Shown: piece by piece, positions 11,531-18,936 of the stretch
Layout of the letters: each line of letters begins with the position of its first letter
Position numbering within the stretch: position 1 is the first letter of the stretch
Program-made: the position numbers and the translations under genes
Notes under the pieces: model-generated
The model's database searches: none
Told to the model about the DNA's origin: nothing
What the model saw: only the letters and a program-made list of their open reading frames with translations
NCBI GenBank assembly: GCA_944383895.1
Contig: CALWRH010000013.1
Location: forward strand, 1-55,847
DNA: 55,847 bases
Reading direction: 5' to 3'
DNA from: an uncultured Christensenellaceae bacterium
Lineage (GTDB): Bacteria > Bacillota > Clostridia > Christensenellales > UBA3700

Positions 11531-11560
11531 GTCTGTATCTGATAGAATTTATAAAGAAGA

Positions 11561-12079
11561 TCACAGATCGTCGTCTTCGTCGTCGGAATCGTCGTTTTCT
11601 TCTTCGTCCTCGTCGTCTTCGACGTCGTTAATGTCGTAATTGAAGTCGTCGTCGAGATCGTCTTTGTATTCTTCCTCTTCTTCGTCTTCTCTTTCTTCTT
11701 CGTCGTCGAAAGACTCGCCGTAGTCGTCGCTGTCGAAGTCTTCGTTGTCGTCGAACGGTTCGTCGTAATCGTTCCATGCCTCTTCTTCGGCAAGTTCGTC
11801 GAAAGAAACTTCGTTTTCGTCCTTTTCTTCCGGCTGATCGTCTTTTTCGTATTCTTCGTCTGCACCTTTGCCTGTCTTGCGGGCGCACTCGGAGCAGATC
11901 TTTTCACCGGGTACGAGATAGTTGGTGTGACATATGGGGCAGAGAAGTTCGTCGTCTTCTTCGTCCTCGAGCAGAGTTGCGCCGCCTATTTTGAGTTCGG
12001 CTTTGCAAACGTCGCAATAGTCCTCATCGACGGGAATCCAGTTAAGTTCGCATCTGGGACATTTTTTGTATTTAGCCAT
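11561..12079 (-). CDS. Small double zinc-ribbon protein with long acidic tail
   Basis: 172 residues. The N-terminal 70 residues hold two zinc-ribbon half-sites: CPRC/CDVC at about residues 8-26 and CPIC/CSEC at about 47-65. The remaining 100 residues are almost entirely D and E with some Y, N and F, so that part is probably disordered and strongly negative. The ATG at 12079 follows a GTGAGG ribosome binding site and a consensus promoter. Zinc ribbons with an acidic tail suggest a nucleic-acid or polymerase-associated protein or a histone-like mimic, but that is inference; no family name is recognised. It is convergent with the giant surface gene and upstream in the same direction as nothing else, so it is monocistronic. 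Confidence 0.75.
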   Translation of the reverse strand: MAKYKKCPRCELNWIPVDEDYCDVCKAELKIGGATLLEDEEDDELLCPICHTNYLVPGEKICSECARKTGKGADEEYEKDDQPEEKDENEVSFDELAEEEAWNDYDEPFDDNEDFDSDDYGESFDDEEEREDEEEEEYKDDLDDDFNYDINDVEDDEDEEENDDSDDEDDDL

Positions 12080-12140
12080 TGTCGATACCTCACAATTTTT
12101 CCTTGATAAAGGTAAAAATTCCCTTACCTATGCGTGTAGT

Positions 12141-12169
12141 ATTATATTCACTATCGTTGAGTTTGTAAA
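12141..12169 (-). promoter_or_regulatory. Promoter of the zinc-ribbon gene
   Basis: On the minus strand TTTACA (12169-12164), 17 bases, then TATAAT (12146-12141). The predicted start near 12134 gives a leader of about 55 bases ahead of the ATG at 12079. Confidence 0.75.
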
Positions 12170-12304
12170 CACTTTTTCCGTAAAATTTTTGTATTTTTAC
12201 ATTTTATTTATATAAAAAGTCCGCCGTAAGCAAACGTTTATTAAATCGTGCGTGTCGATATCATGCGGTCATGCGTTCTGACGAGCGTAGTTCTTGAGAA
12301 AAAA

Positions 12305-12339
12305 TCGTAAAAAATTGCGCCGCAAAAGGTTTGCGGCGC
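12305..12339 (-). terminator. Intrinsic terminator of spo0A
   Basis: Stem GCGCCGCAAA (12317-12326) pairs perfectly with 12330-12339 across a 3-base loop. Read on the minus strand it is followed by AATTTTTTACGATTTT, a usable U-tract. Confidence 0.85.
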
Positions 12340-12387
12340 GGCGACATAAGTCGCTTAGGGGGAGTAACGAATTGTTTGATCGCGCGG

Positions 12388-13176
12388 TCATACCGCGCCT
12401 TCCATTATCATTTTGTCTGCAAGCAGAGCGATAAACTCGCCGTTGGTCGGCTTGTCGTTGGAAGAGTATATCTTTATCCCGAAGATCTGATTGATGTTTT
12501 CTATCTTGCCTCTGTTCCAAGCGACCTCTATTGCGTGACGTATCGCGCGTTCGACTTTGGACGGAGATGTATTGAAATTCGCCGCAATGCCGGGATAGAG
12601 TTTCTTTGTGATACTGTTGATGACTTCGGGGCTGTCGATAGTCATCTTTATCGCTTCGCGCAGGAACTGATAACCTTTGATATGCGCGGGTATGCCAACG
12701 GATATGAATATGTTGGCGAGTTTTTCGTCGAGAGTATGGCGAGAGCGGCGTATCGCCTGCTTTACCTGAGAGTCGTCTTTTACCGATACGGGAGAGTATT
12801 TGACGCGCGTGCACTCGATAAGCCTTTCTTTAAGAGATTGAGGGGATACGGGTTTAAGCATATAATAATCTGCTCCCGCGCCTATTGCCTTGCGTATAAA
12901 CGCGTCGCCCGACAGACCCGACGTCATTATGAATACGGGTCTTTTGCTCAGTTTTGAAAAGTCGACGTTTGAAAGTACGCCGTAACCGTCGAGATTGGGC
13001 ATGACGATGTCGAGTGCAACCGCGTCGGGTTGAAGAGTTTCTATCTTTGCTATCGCGTCGAGTCCGTCTTTTGCAACGCCGACGACTTCTACGTCTGCGT
13101 CGCCTTCGAAACTGCGTGCGAGATTTTCCGCACAAGCGTTTTCGTCGTCTGCGATCAACAGTCTTATTCTTTGCAT
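12388..13176 (-). CDS. spo0A: Sporulation master response regulator Spo0A
   Basis: 262 residues, the normal length for Spo0A. The N-terminal receiver shows the acidic pair D10/D11, the phospho-acceptor D56 inside ALDIVMPNLDG, and the conserved lysine in a MLKP motif. The C-terminal third is the Spo0A-specific DNA-binding domain: the stretch around LYPGIAANFNT followed by KVERAIRHAIEVAW closely matches the 0A-box recognition region of Bacillus and Clostridium Spo0A. The frame is open further upstream from a TTG at 13200, but the ATG at 13176 has a GGAGG 7 bases ahead, so it is chosen. As in other Firmicutes, phosphorylated Spo0A would control sporulation entry and stationary-phase genes. No spoIVB or phosphorelay gene lies next to it. 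It is divergent from the Cro/CI-type regulator. Confidence 0.97.
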   Translation of the reverse strand: MQRIRLLIADDENACAENLARSFEGDADVEVVGVAKDGLDAIAKIETLQPDAVALDIVMPNLDGYGVLSNVDFSKLSKRPVFIMTSGLSGDAFIRKAIGAGADYYMLKPVSPQSLKERLIECTRVKYSPVSVKDDSQVKQAIRRSRHTLDEKLANIFISVGIPAHIKGYQFLREAIKMTIDSPEVINSITKKLYPGIAANFNTSPSKVERAIRHAIEVAWNRGKIENINQIFGIKIYSSNDKPTNGEFIALLADKMIMEGAV

Positions 13177-13221
13177 AAATTTACCTCCGTTTTCTGACAA
13201 AATTCATTTTATTGCATTTGG

Positions 13222-13250
13222 ATTTTACATCAAAGAAAAAATCGGCTCAA
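13222..13250 (-). promoter_or_regulatory. spo0A promoter
   Basis: Minus strand TTGAGC (13250-13245), 17 bases, TAAAAT (13227-13222). Predicted start near 13215, about 40 bases upstream of the ATG. I saw no convincing sigma-H pair; a TTGTCAGA near the ribosome binding site only loosely resembles a 0A box. Confidence 0.55.
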
Positions 13251-13322
13251 AAATTCCGTAAAACCGCGATTATTCGCAATAAAATTACAATAGTGATTTT
13301 TCAAAAATAATATTGATAACGA

Positions 13323-13351
13323 TTGTAATATTAAAACAGACGTGATAAAAT
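13323..13351 (+). promoter_or_regulatory. Extended -10 promoter of the XRE regulator
   Basis: TTGTAA (13323-13328), 17 bases, TAAAAT (13346-13351) preceded by TGA, an extended -10. Only six bases separate the -10 from the ATG at 13358, so the transcript probably starts at the start codon. Confidence 0.65.
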
Positions 13352-13357
13352 AAGCGT

Positions 13358-13687
13358 ATGGAATTTAGTGACAAGCTTAGACTTCTGAGAGAAGAAGAGG
13401 GAATAACGCAATCCGCGCTTGCAGAAAAGCTCGGCGTTTCGCAGTCTGCCGTCGCGCAGTGGGAGGCGGGGACGAGAGTGCCGACCGCAGGCGCCATAGT
13501 AGCCATTGCGAGATATTTCGATACGTCTGCGGATTTCATACTCGGTATTGTGGACGAAAAGCTGAGGCTCGTGCCTTACTATAAGGATATATCCGAAAAA
13601 GATCAGACTTTTATGCAGGCATACGCGCAGCTGCCCGCGGACAAGAAGAGCGCGGTAGGCGAAATAGTCAGACTCTTTTTGTCGTAA
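13358..13687 (+). CDS. Cro/CI (XRE) family transcriptional regulator
   Basis: 109 residues. Residues 5-62 form a typical HTH_3 domain: KLRLLREEEGITQ, then LAEKLGVSQSAVAQWEAG with the turn and recognition helix, then an AIARYF-DTSADFILG closing helix. Residues 63-109 are a short helical tail, possibly for dimerisation. The domain class is clear, the target is unknown. There is no ribosome binding site and the -10 box is six bases from the ATG, so the mRNA is predicted to be leaderless. It is transcribed divergently from spo0A across 181 bases, so it may act on that shared region; this is inference from position only. Confidence 0.9.
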   Translation: MEFSDKLRLLREEEGITQSALAEKLGVSQSAVAQWEAGTRVPTAGAIVAIARYFDTSADFILGIVDEKLRLVPYYKDISEKDQTFMQAYAQLPADKKSAVGEIVRLFLS

Positions 13688-13755
13688 ACGAAATTACAGA
13701 AAGGACTTTTCCAAAAAGCTAAGGCGTTTTGCTAAATGCTAAAACGGCAATACGA

Positions 13756-13784
13756 TTGACGAAAGAAACGCCCGATGTTATAAT
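13756..13784 (+). promoter_or_regulatory. Consensus promoter directly at the DUF1624 gene start
   Basis: TTGACG (13756-13761), 17 bases, TATAAT (13779-13784). The ATG at 13791 follows after six T residues, which places the expected transcription start on the start codon. Confidence 0.85.
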
Positions 13785-13790
13785 TTTTTT

Positions 13791-14642
13791 ATGCGGACAA
13801 AACAGGAGAGGGCACTCAAACCCGTAAAAAACAGAATATGGGAACTCGATTTTCTCAGAGGCGTATGCGTTCTTCTGATGATTTTCGACCACTTCATGTT
13901 CGATATAGCGGAGATATTCGGCAAGGCGTGGGCGGCAGAAAAGGGCACGGAGTTCTTTATAGGACTTTACGAGCGCGCGCTCGTATATTCAGAAAGCCCG
14001 CTCAGGCTCGTGACGCAGGACATCGTCGTGTGGGTGTTCGCACTGCTTTGCGGTATTTCGTGTTCCTTCTCGAGAAATAACCTCAAAAGAGGCATAGAAG
14101 TCGCTGTTTTCGCGCTTATCATCACAATAGTTACGACCGCGCTCGACATGCAGATAAAATTCGGCATACTGCACATGTTCGCGGTGGCGATACTCATATG
14201 GGTAGCGATAAACGCCTTAGCGCGCAAGGATGCGTGGCGTACGGCGGTCATCTGTCTTGCGGTAGGCATAATGATAGTGATAATAAACGAATTCTGTACT
14301 GCGAGATACGCGATAGACGAGCATGCGTTTGCCGACGACAATACCTGGTTTTGGGTAGGAGATTGGATGCTCGGCGCACCGAGGAGTTTTGCATCTGCGG
14401 ACTATTATCCCGTGTTCCCGTCCGTGGGATACATGCTTATAGGCGCAGGTATCGCTCCGCTCCTGTATCCAAAAAAACGCTCGCTGTTGCCTTGGCTCGG
14501 AGAATACAATTGGCATGCTCCGTTCGACTTCTGGGGCAGGATCGCGATATGGGTTTATGTGTTGCACCAGGTCGTCATTGCTGTGATACTTGCAGCTGTC
14601 AGCTGGCTGTTCATAACGCCCGGCAACTTTGTAATAATATAA
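13791..14642 (+). CDS. DUF1624 / heparan-alpha-glucosaminide N-acetyltransferase-like membrane protein
   Basis: 283 residues, with about seven hydrophobic segments. The N-terminal signature R-x-WELDFLRG followed by LLMIFDHFMFD is that of the DUF1624/HGSNAT_cat group of membrane acyltransferase-like proteins; in the characterised human relative a histidine carries the acetyl group, and the DH pair here is a candidate. The C-terminal part repeats the pattern FDFWGRIAIWVYVLHQ, also typical. Role is presumably acetylation of a surface or cell-envelope sugar, but the substrate cannot be read from the sequence. There is no in-frame alternative start before residue 29 and no ribosome binding site in front, in line with a leaderless transcript. 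It may also be read through toward mrp downstream. Confidence 0.75.
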   Translation: MRTKQERALKPVKNRIWELDFLRGVCVLLMIFDHFMFDIAEIFGKAWAAEKGTEFFIGLYERALVYSESPLRLVTQDIVVWVFALLCGISCSFSRNNLKRGIEVAVFALIITIVTTALDMQIKFGILHMFAVAILIWVAINALARKDAWRTAVICLAVGIMIVIINEFCTARYAIDEHAFADDNTWFWVGDWMLGAPRSFASADYYPVFPSVGYMLIGAGIAPLLYPKKRSLLPWLGEYNWHAPFDFWGRIAIWVYVLHQVVIAVILAAVSWLFITPGNFVII

Positions 14643-14695
14643 GATAACAGACACGGGCTCAAAAAATCCGTGTAAAAACATAAAAACATTTCGGT

Positions 14696-14720
14696 AAAAG
14701 AGTGCGCGGCACTCTTTTTT
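14696..14720 (+). terminator. Intrinsic terminator abutting the mrp ribosome binding site
   Basis: Stem AAAAGAGTGC (14696-14705), loop GCG, complement 14709-14718, then T residues to 14720. The GGAGGG ribosome binding site of the next gene begins at 14723, three bases later. It could end the DUF1624 transcript or act as an attenuator for mrp. Confidence 0.8.
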
Positions 14721-14731
14721 GCGGAGGGAAT

Positions 14732-15562
14732 ATGGAGTGTAATCACGACTGTTCTTCATGCGCATCCGCGAGCTGCGGAGAGCGCAAAGAAGAGAAAAAG
14801 AAAAACGGCGCGGAGCGCGTTAAAAAAGTCATTGCCGTAGTCAGCGGCAAGGGCGGCGTAGGCAAATCGCTGGTCAGCGCGCTTACCGCATGCGCTCTCA
14901 CAAAAGACGGAGCAAAAGCGGGCGTGCTCGATGCGGACGTAACGGGTCCTTCCATGGGCAAAGTCTTCGGAGTGAGCACAAAAGCTTACGGCAACGGCTC
15001 TATGATAGTTCCCGCCATGACTAAATGCGGCATAAAGCTCATATCCGTCAATATGATGCTCGAGCACGAAGACGATCCCGTTATATGGAGAGGTCCGCTC
15101 ATCGCCAACATGGTGCAGCAGTTCTGGACCGACGTGGATTGGGGCGACGTGGACTATATGGTAGTCGATATGCCTCCCGGTACGGGCGACGTTCCGCTCA
15201 CCGTGTTCCAGAGTCTGCCCGTCGACGGAATAGTTATCGTGACTTCTCCGCAGGAGCTCGTATCTATGATAGTCGCAAAGGCGCTCAAGATGGCAAATAT
15301 GATGGATATACCCGTACTCGGAGTGGTGGAAAACATGAGTTATTTCGAGTGCGACAACTGCGGCAAAAGGCATTACATCTACGGAGAGTCCAAGGCGGAA
15401 GAGGTCTGCGAAAAGTACGGCGTAAAACTTCTCGCCAGACTGCCGATAAATCCCGAATTCGCACACCTCTGCGACGAGGGCAGGATAGAAGACGCGGATT
15501 GCAAGGAGATAGCTCCCGTAGTTGACGCCGTTAAGAAGGCTGAAAAGCGCAAACGCGCATAA
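14732..15562 (+). CDS. mrp: Mrp/NBP35-type Fe-S cluster carrier ATPase
   Basis: 276 residues. The deviant P-loop is SGKGGVGKS at residues 38-46, and a MinD/Mrp-type switch DMPPGTGD lies near residue 150. A C-x-x-C pair (C207, C210) in the ECDNCGK context is the cluster-binding site at the dimer interface. The N-terminus is cysteine-rich (C3, C7, C10, C15), as in many clostridial Mrp proteins. By family, it binds a [4Fe-4S] cluster and transfers it to apoproteins using ATP. The frame opens at a GTG at 14702, but the ATG at 14732 has GGAGGG at 14723, so it is chosen. No promoter is evident between the preceding gene and the terminator at 14696-14720. Confidence 0.93.
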   Translation: MECNHDCSSCASASCGERKEEKKKNGAERVKKVIAVVSGKGGVGKSLVSALTACALTKDGAKAGVLDADVTGPSMGKVFGVSTKAYGNGSMIVPAMTKCGIKLISVNMMLEHEDDPVIWRGPLIANMVQQFWTDVDWGDVDYMVVDMPPGTGDVPLTVFQSLPVDGIVIVTSPQELVSMIVAKALKMANMMDIPVLGVVENMSYFECDNCGKRHYIYGESKAEEVCEKYGVKLLARLPINPEFAHLCDEGRIEDADCKEIAPVVDAVKKAEKRKRA

Positions 15563-15595
15563 TTATTCATCAATTAAACGTTTATGCATAAAATT

Positions 15596-15628
15596 CGCCG
15601 TCCGATACGATATACGGGCGGCGTTTTT
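15596..15628 (+). terminator. Intrinsic terminator of mrp
   Basis: Stem CGCCGTCCG (15596-15604) with 15615-15623 (one G-T wobble), followed by TTTTT. Confidence 0.85.
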
Positions 15629-15732
15629 GCTGTAAAAAAGGCTTTTTCAAGCGGATTTTCAGTCGGAAAACGCGTTTTCTTTTATAATATGATAAAAAAA
15701 TAAAAAAGTTCTTTTATTTTGCGTGCACTATA

Positions 15733-15741
15733 TGGTATAAT
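15733..15741 (+). promoter_or_regulatory. Extended -10 promoter of the ABC importer operon
   Basis: TGGTATAAT, an extended -10, with only a weak TTTATT in the -35 place. The start near 15748 is about 38 bases ahead of the ATG at 15786. The space is too short to hold a T-box. Confidence 0.6.
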
Positions 15742-15785
15742 ATTTTCAATATTCAAAAATCCGTATAATACGGAAGGAGAGAATT

Positions 15786-16778
15786 ATGAAGAAGATTTTA
15801 GTTTTGACTATATTGCTCGTAACTCTCGTTACGGGTTGTTTCGCGCTCGTGGCGTGCAATACCGAAACGTCGGGAGATTTCGTCGTGGGCGTTATCCAGC
15901 TCGCGCCGCACGTCGCGCTTCAGCAGGCAAACGACGCTTTCTGCACTAAACTCGAAGAGCTGCTCGCAGCTGACGGCAAAAAAGTCAGCTTTATCAACGA
16001 GAACGCTCAGGGCGAAGACAGCAACAGCGTATCTATAATCAACACGTTTATAGGCAAGAGAGTGGATCTCATTTATTCTATCGCTACCGCGTCTTCACAG
16101 ACGGCGGTAAACATGGCGGCAGAATACGAGATCCCCGTCATATTCAACGCAGTCACCGATCCCGTTGACGCAGGTCTTGTCAAGAGCCTCACCGCTCCTA
16201 CGGGCGGCAACGTGACCGGCGTATCCGACATCAACCCGATAGCTCAGCAGGTAGAACTCATGCAGGAGCTGATGGGCGGCGGCACCGATTTCAAGGTAGG
16301 CGTGCTCTACGTCAGCAAGGAAACCAACTCCGTAGTTCAGAAAGACGCGGTAAAGGCTGCCTGTGACGCAAAAGGCATTGCTTTCACGAGTTTCGGTATT
16401 GCCGAAGTCGCTGATATCGGCAACGGACTCAACGCGCTCAAGAAAGACGGTGCGGATATAGTTTATCTTCCCACCGACAACGTTCTCGCCGAGAGCGCGG
16501 CTGCAGTACACGCTCAGAACAAACTCGGCAGCAATCTTCCTATCGTCTGCGGAGAGGGCGGCATGGCTGAGGCTTGCGGCGTTGCTACTCTCAGCGTTAG
16601 CTATACCAAGCTCGGAGAACTCGCTGCACAGATGGCTTACGATATTCTGACGGGCAATAAGAAGGCAAGCGAAATTTCGGTAGCAAGCCAGACCGAAGAT
16701 TTCGACTATGTCGTAAACGAGAAAGTTGCTGAAGAAATAGGCTTTACTATTCCCCAGAGCGTTCTGGACAAAGCGTAA
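15786..16778 (+). CDS. ABC importer substrate-binding lipoprotein, TrpX/DUF534 type
   Basis: 330 residues. The lipoprotein signal peptide is M-K-K, a hydrophobic core, then L-V-A-C with the cysteine at residue 24. The mature part is a two-lobed periplasmic-binding fold of the ABC_sub_bind (PF04392) family, recognisable by GVIQLAPHVALQQANDAF, by IATASSQTAVNMA, by IPVIFNAVTDPVDAGLV and by NVTGVSDINP. This group includes TrpX, the tryptophan/tyrosine-type binding protein of streptococci. The substrate here is not certain: probably an aromatic amino acid or related small molecule. It heads an operon with the permease (54-base gap) and ATPase. The ATG has a GGAGAG site. Confidence 0.9.
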   Translation: MKKILVLTILLVTLVTGCFALVACNTETSGDFVVGVIQLAPHVALQQANDAFCTKLEELLAADGKKVSFINENAQGEDSNSVSIINTFIGKRVDLIYSIATASSQTAVNMAAEYEIPVIFNAVTDPVDAGLVKSLTAPTGGNVTGVSDINPIAQQVELMQELMGGGTDFKVGVLYVSKETNSVVQKDAVKAACDAKGIAFTSFGIAEVADIGNGLNALKKDGADIVYLPTDNVLAESAAAVHAQNKLGSNLPIVCGEGGMAEACGVATLSVSYTKLGELAAQMAYDILTGNKKASEISVASQTEDFDYVVNEKVAEEIGFTIPQSVLDKA

Positions 16779-16831
16779 AATAAACATATAGGCTTTCCCG
16801 CCTATCGCGGCGGGAGAGTCGGGAAGAAGAG

Positions 16832-18001
16832 ATGGACATAACATTATTAGGCGGTTTGAACCAAGGCTTGCTTTGGGCAGTCATGGCAATAGGCGTGTTT
16901 ATCACGTTCAAGTTGCTCGATTTCGCGGATCTTACCTGCGAGGGAAGTTTTTCTCTCGGCGGCGCGGTCGCTGCGATCATGATGCAGAATAACGGTTGGG
17001 ACGGCATTTCGGTATGTTTTATCGCACTGCTTGCAGGTGCGGCCGCAGGACTCGTTACCGCACTTTTGCATACTAAACTCAAGATAGCTCCGATACTTTC
17101 GGGTATTATAACGTTGACGGGATTGTATTCGGTAACGCTTATCACGATGGAAGGCAAATCTTCGGTCGCGCTTATCAACGTTCCCGTGTTCTATAAGTTT
17201 TTAGAGATGAAATCTCTTTATTCTACGCTCATCATGGGACTTATCTGCGTGGTAGCTCTTATAGGCGCTTGTTATTGGTTTTTCGGTACCGAGATCGGCA
17301 GCGCGCTGCGTGCTACGGGCGCAAACGAAAAGATGTGCCGCGCGCAGGGTATCAATACCGACAATACCAAGATAATAGGTCTTATGCTTTCCAACGCGCT
17401 GATAGCTTTGTCGGGTGCGCTTGTCGCGCAATCTCAGGGAGCAACGAGCTGGTCTATGGGACAGGGCGCGATAGTTGCAGGTCTTGCCGCGGTCATTATC
17501 GGCGAAGTGCTGATACCTGCAAAGAGCAATTTTGCAGTAACGCTTACGGGAGTAGTGATAGGCAGTATAATTTACCGTATAATTTACGCGCTTGTCTATT
17601 ACGTTGGTATGCCGACAGAGCTCATAAAGCTCAGCACTGCTATACTTGTCGTCATAGCTCTGTGCTTGCCTATGATAAAGAGCAAGACGCTTGCGTTTGC
17701 AAAGATGGCGGACAGATATCTGATTTCAAAGTATCCGAAGTATGCCGAATATGCAGAAAAGAGAGATGCAAAGAAGGCTGCCGCGAAAGAGCGCAGGAAA
17801 CAGGCGTCTTTAGACAAGATAAAGTCGCTTACGGAGCAACTCAGCACATGCACCGACGAAAAGACGGTCAGAAAACTGCACAATGCTCTTGTGAGAGAAA
17901 AAGAGAAATTCACTGAAAAATACGGTTCTAAGGAACTTGAAGAAACAGAACAAAACAGCGAGGCGTTGGCAGCTGCCGCAGTCGGAGGTGAGGACAAATG
18001 A
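16832..18001 (+). CDS. ABC importer permease, TrpY type, with charged C-terminal extension
   Basis: 389 residues. Residues 1-290 form a BPD_transp_2 permease with 8-9 hydrophobic segments; the conserved LLDFADLTCEGSFSLGGA start and the GTEIGSALRATGANEKMCRAQGI coupling region are typical of this family. Residues 290-389 are a highly charged K/E/A-rich tail, probably a cytoplasmic coiled coil, ending in E-E-T-E-Q-N; family members generally stop soon after the last membrane helix, so this tail is unusual. The stop overlaps the ATPase start by ATGA, implying translational coupling. Confidence 0.88.
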   Translation: MDITLLGGLNQGLLWAVMAIGVFITFKLLDFADLTCEGSFSLGGAVAAIMMQNNGWDGISVCFIALLAGAAAGLVTALLHTKLKIAPILSGIITLTGLYSVTLITMEGKSSVALINVPVFYKFLEMKSLYSTLIMGLICVVALIGACYWFFGTEIGSALRATGANEKMCRAQGINTDNTKIIGLMLSNALIALSGALVAQSQGATSWSMGQGAIVAGLAAVIIGEVLIPAKSNFAVTLTGVVIGSIIYRIIYALVYYVGMPTELIKLSTAILVVIALCLPMIKSKTLAFAKMADRYLISKYPKYAEYAEKRDAKKAAAKERRKQASLDKIKSLTEQLSTCTDEKTVRKLHNALVREKEKFTEKYGSKELEETEQNSEALAAAAVGGEDK

Positions 18002-18780
18002 CGATGCTCAGTCTTAAGAACGTGTCCAAGACCTTCAATATGGGCACGGTAAACGAAAAGAAGGCAATAATCAACTTGTCGCTCGACGTAGAAGAAGGCG
18101 ACTTCATAACCGTAATAGGCGGCAACGGCGCAGGTAAATCCACGCTGCTCAACCTGATTGCAGGCGTATATCTTCCCGAGCAGGGTACTATCGAGCTTGA
18201 CGGACAGAACGTTACGCGTCTTAAAGAATTCAAGCGCGCTAAATATCTCGGCAGAGTTTTTCAGGATCCTATGATGGGTACGGCGGCGAATATGGAGATT
18301 CAGGAAAATCTCGCGCTCGCCTATCGCAGAGGAAAGTTCAGAGGTCTGTCGTGGGGCGTTACGCGTAAAGACAAGATACAGTTCAAAAGTCAGCTCAAGA
18401 TATTGGGACTCGGGCTCGAAGACAGGATGACGGCAAAGGTAGGTCTGCTTTCGGGCGGACAAAGACAGGCGCTCACGCTGCTCATGGCGACGATGAAAAA
18501 GCCCAAGGTCCTTTTGCTCGACGAGCATACAGCGGCACTCGATCCCAAGACGGCGGAAAAGGTGCTTTCGGTAACAGAAGAGCTTACGTCGATGAACAAT
18601 CTGACGACGATAATGATAACTCACAACATGAAAGACGCTATACGTTACGGCAACCGTCTTATCATGATGAACGAGGGCAATATCATTTACGACGTCCGCG
18701 GAGAAGAGAAGAAGAATCTGACAGTTGCTCAACTGCTTGAAAAGTTCAAGATAGAGAGCGACAAAATGCTGATGATATGA
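17998..18780 (+). CDS. ABC importer ATP-binding protein, TrpZ type
   Basis: 260 residues, a single nucleotide-binding domain. Walker A is GGNGAGKST (about residues 41-49), the Q-loop is GRVFQDPMMGTA, the signature is LSGGQRQALTLL, Walker B is VLLLDEHTAALD, and the H-loop is MITHNM. MMGTAANMEIQENLALAYRRG is characteristic of the ATPase of TrpX-type importers. It powers uptake through the permease encoded just upstream, with which its ORF overlaps by 4 bases, and closes the operon before a hairpin at 18786. Confidence 0.93.
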   Translation: MTMLSLKNVSKTFNMGTVNEKKAIINLSLDVEEGDFITVIGGNGAGKSTLLNLIAGVYLPEQGTIELDGQNVTRLKEFKRAKYLGRVFQDPMMGTAANMEIQENLALAYRRGKFRGLSWGVTRKDKIQFKSQLKILGLGLEDRMTAKVGLLSGGQRQALTLLMATMKKPKVLLLDEHTAALDPKTAEKVLSVTEELTSMNNLTTIMITHNMKDAIRYGNRLIMMNEGNIIYDVRGEEKKNLTVAQLLEKFKIESDKMLMI

Positions 18781-18785
18781 AATAC

Positions 18786-18810
18786 GCCGCGGCTTGCCGC
18801 GGCATTTTCT
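18786..18810 (+). terminator. Terminator after the ABC importer operon
   Basis: GCCGCGGC (18786-18793), TT, GCCGCGGC (18796-18803) forms a very stable stem, followed by ATTTTCTTT, a moderate U-tract. Confidence 0.65.
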
Positions 18811-18936
18811 TTGACAGGATAACCGCGTTTTTCTGCTGAATAGTTTAGTGTAAGCATTATAGCGGAGCAGGAAAACCGCATACGGCGACAATAGATTCAT
18901 GCGGCTGCGGCACGATGCAGCGTATAAGGAGAGAAT
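18811..18936 (+). promoter_or_regulatory. luxS leader region with inverted repeats
   Basis: A TTGACA at 18811-18816 follows the terminator but has no convincing -10 at 16-18 bases. Before the gene, CCGCAT pairs with ATGCGG and CTGC with GCAG, so the leader can fold, and an AAGGAG-type site (AAGGAGAG) precedes the ATG. No SAM or SAH riboswitch consensus was seen. Confidence 0.3.

Larger units (their letters stand above)
12080..12387. other. Intergenic stretch between zinc-ribbon gene and spo0A
   Basis: 308 bases without a gene. It holds the zinc-ribbon promoter (12141-12169) and the spo0A terminator (12305-12339), both annotated separately. The AT-rich middle (12170-12300) shows nothing else I can support. 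Confidence 0.6.

Noticed and set aside
11467..11907. Minus-strand frame rich in K and T overlapping the zinc-ribbon gene
   Set aside because: Out-of-frame reading of the acidic tail codons; the terminator would lie inside it.
12331..12957. Plus-strand frame opposite spo0A
   Set aside because: Antisense to a certain gene, no ribosome binding site, starts inside the spo0A terminator.
15629..15785. T-box or tryptophan-responsive leader for the TrpXYZ-type operon
   Set aside because: The space between terminator and start is about 150 bases, no T-box core sequence and no antiterminator were seen.
18811..18936. SAM or SAH riboswitch for luxS
   Set aside because: Neither conserved core could be matched; only generic inverted repeats are present.
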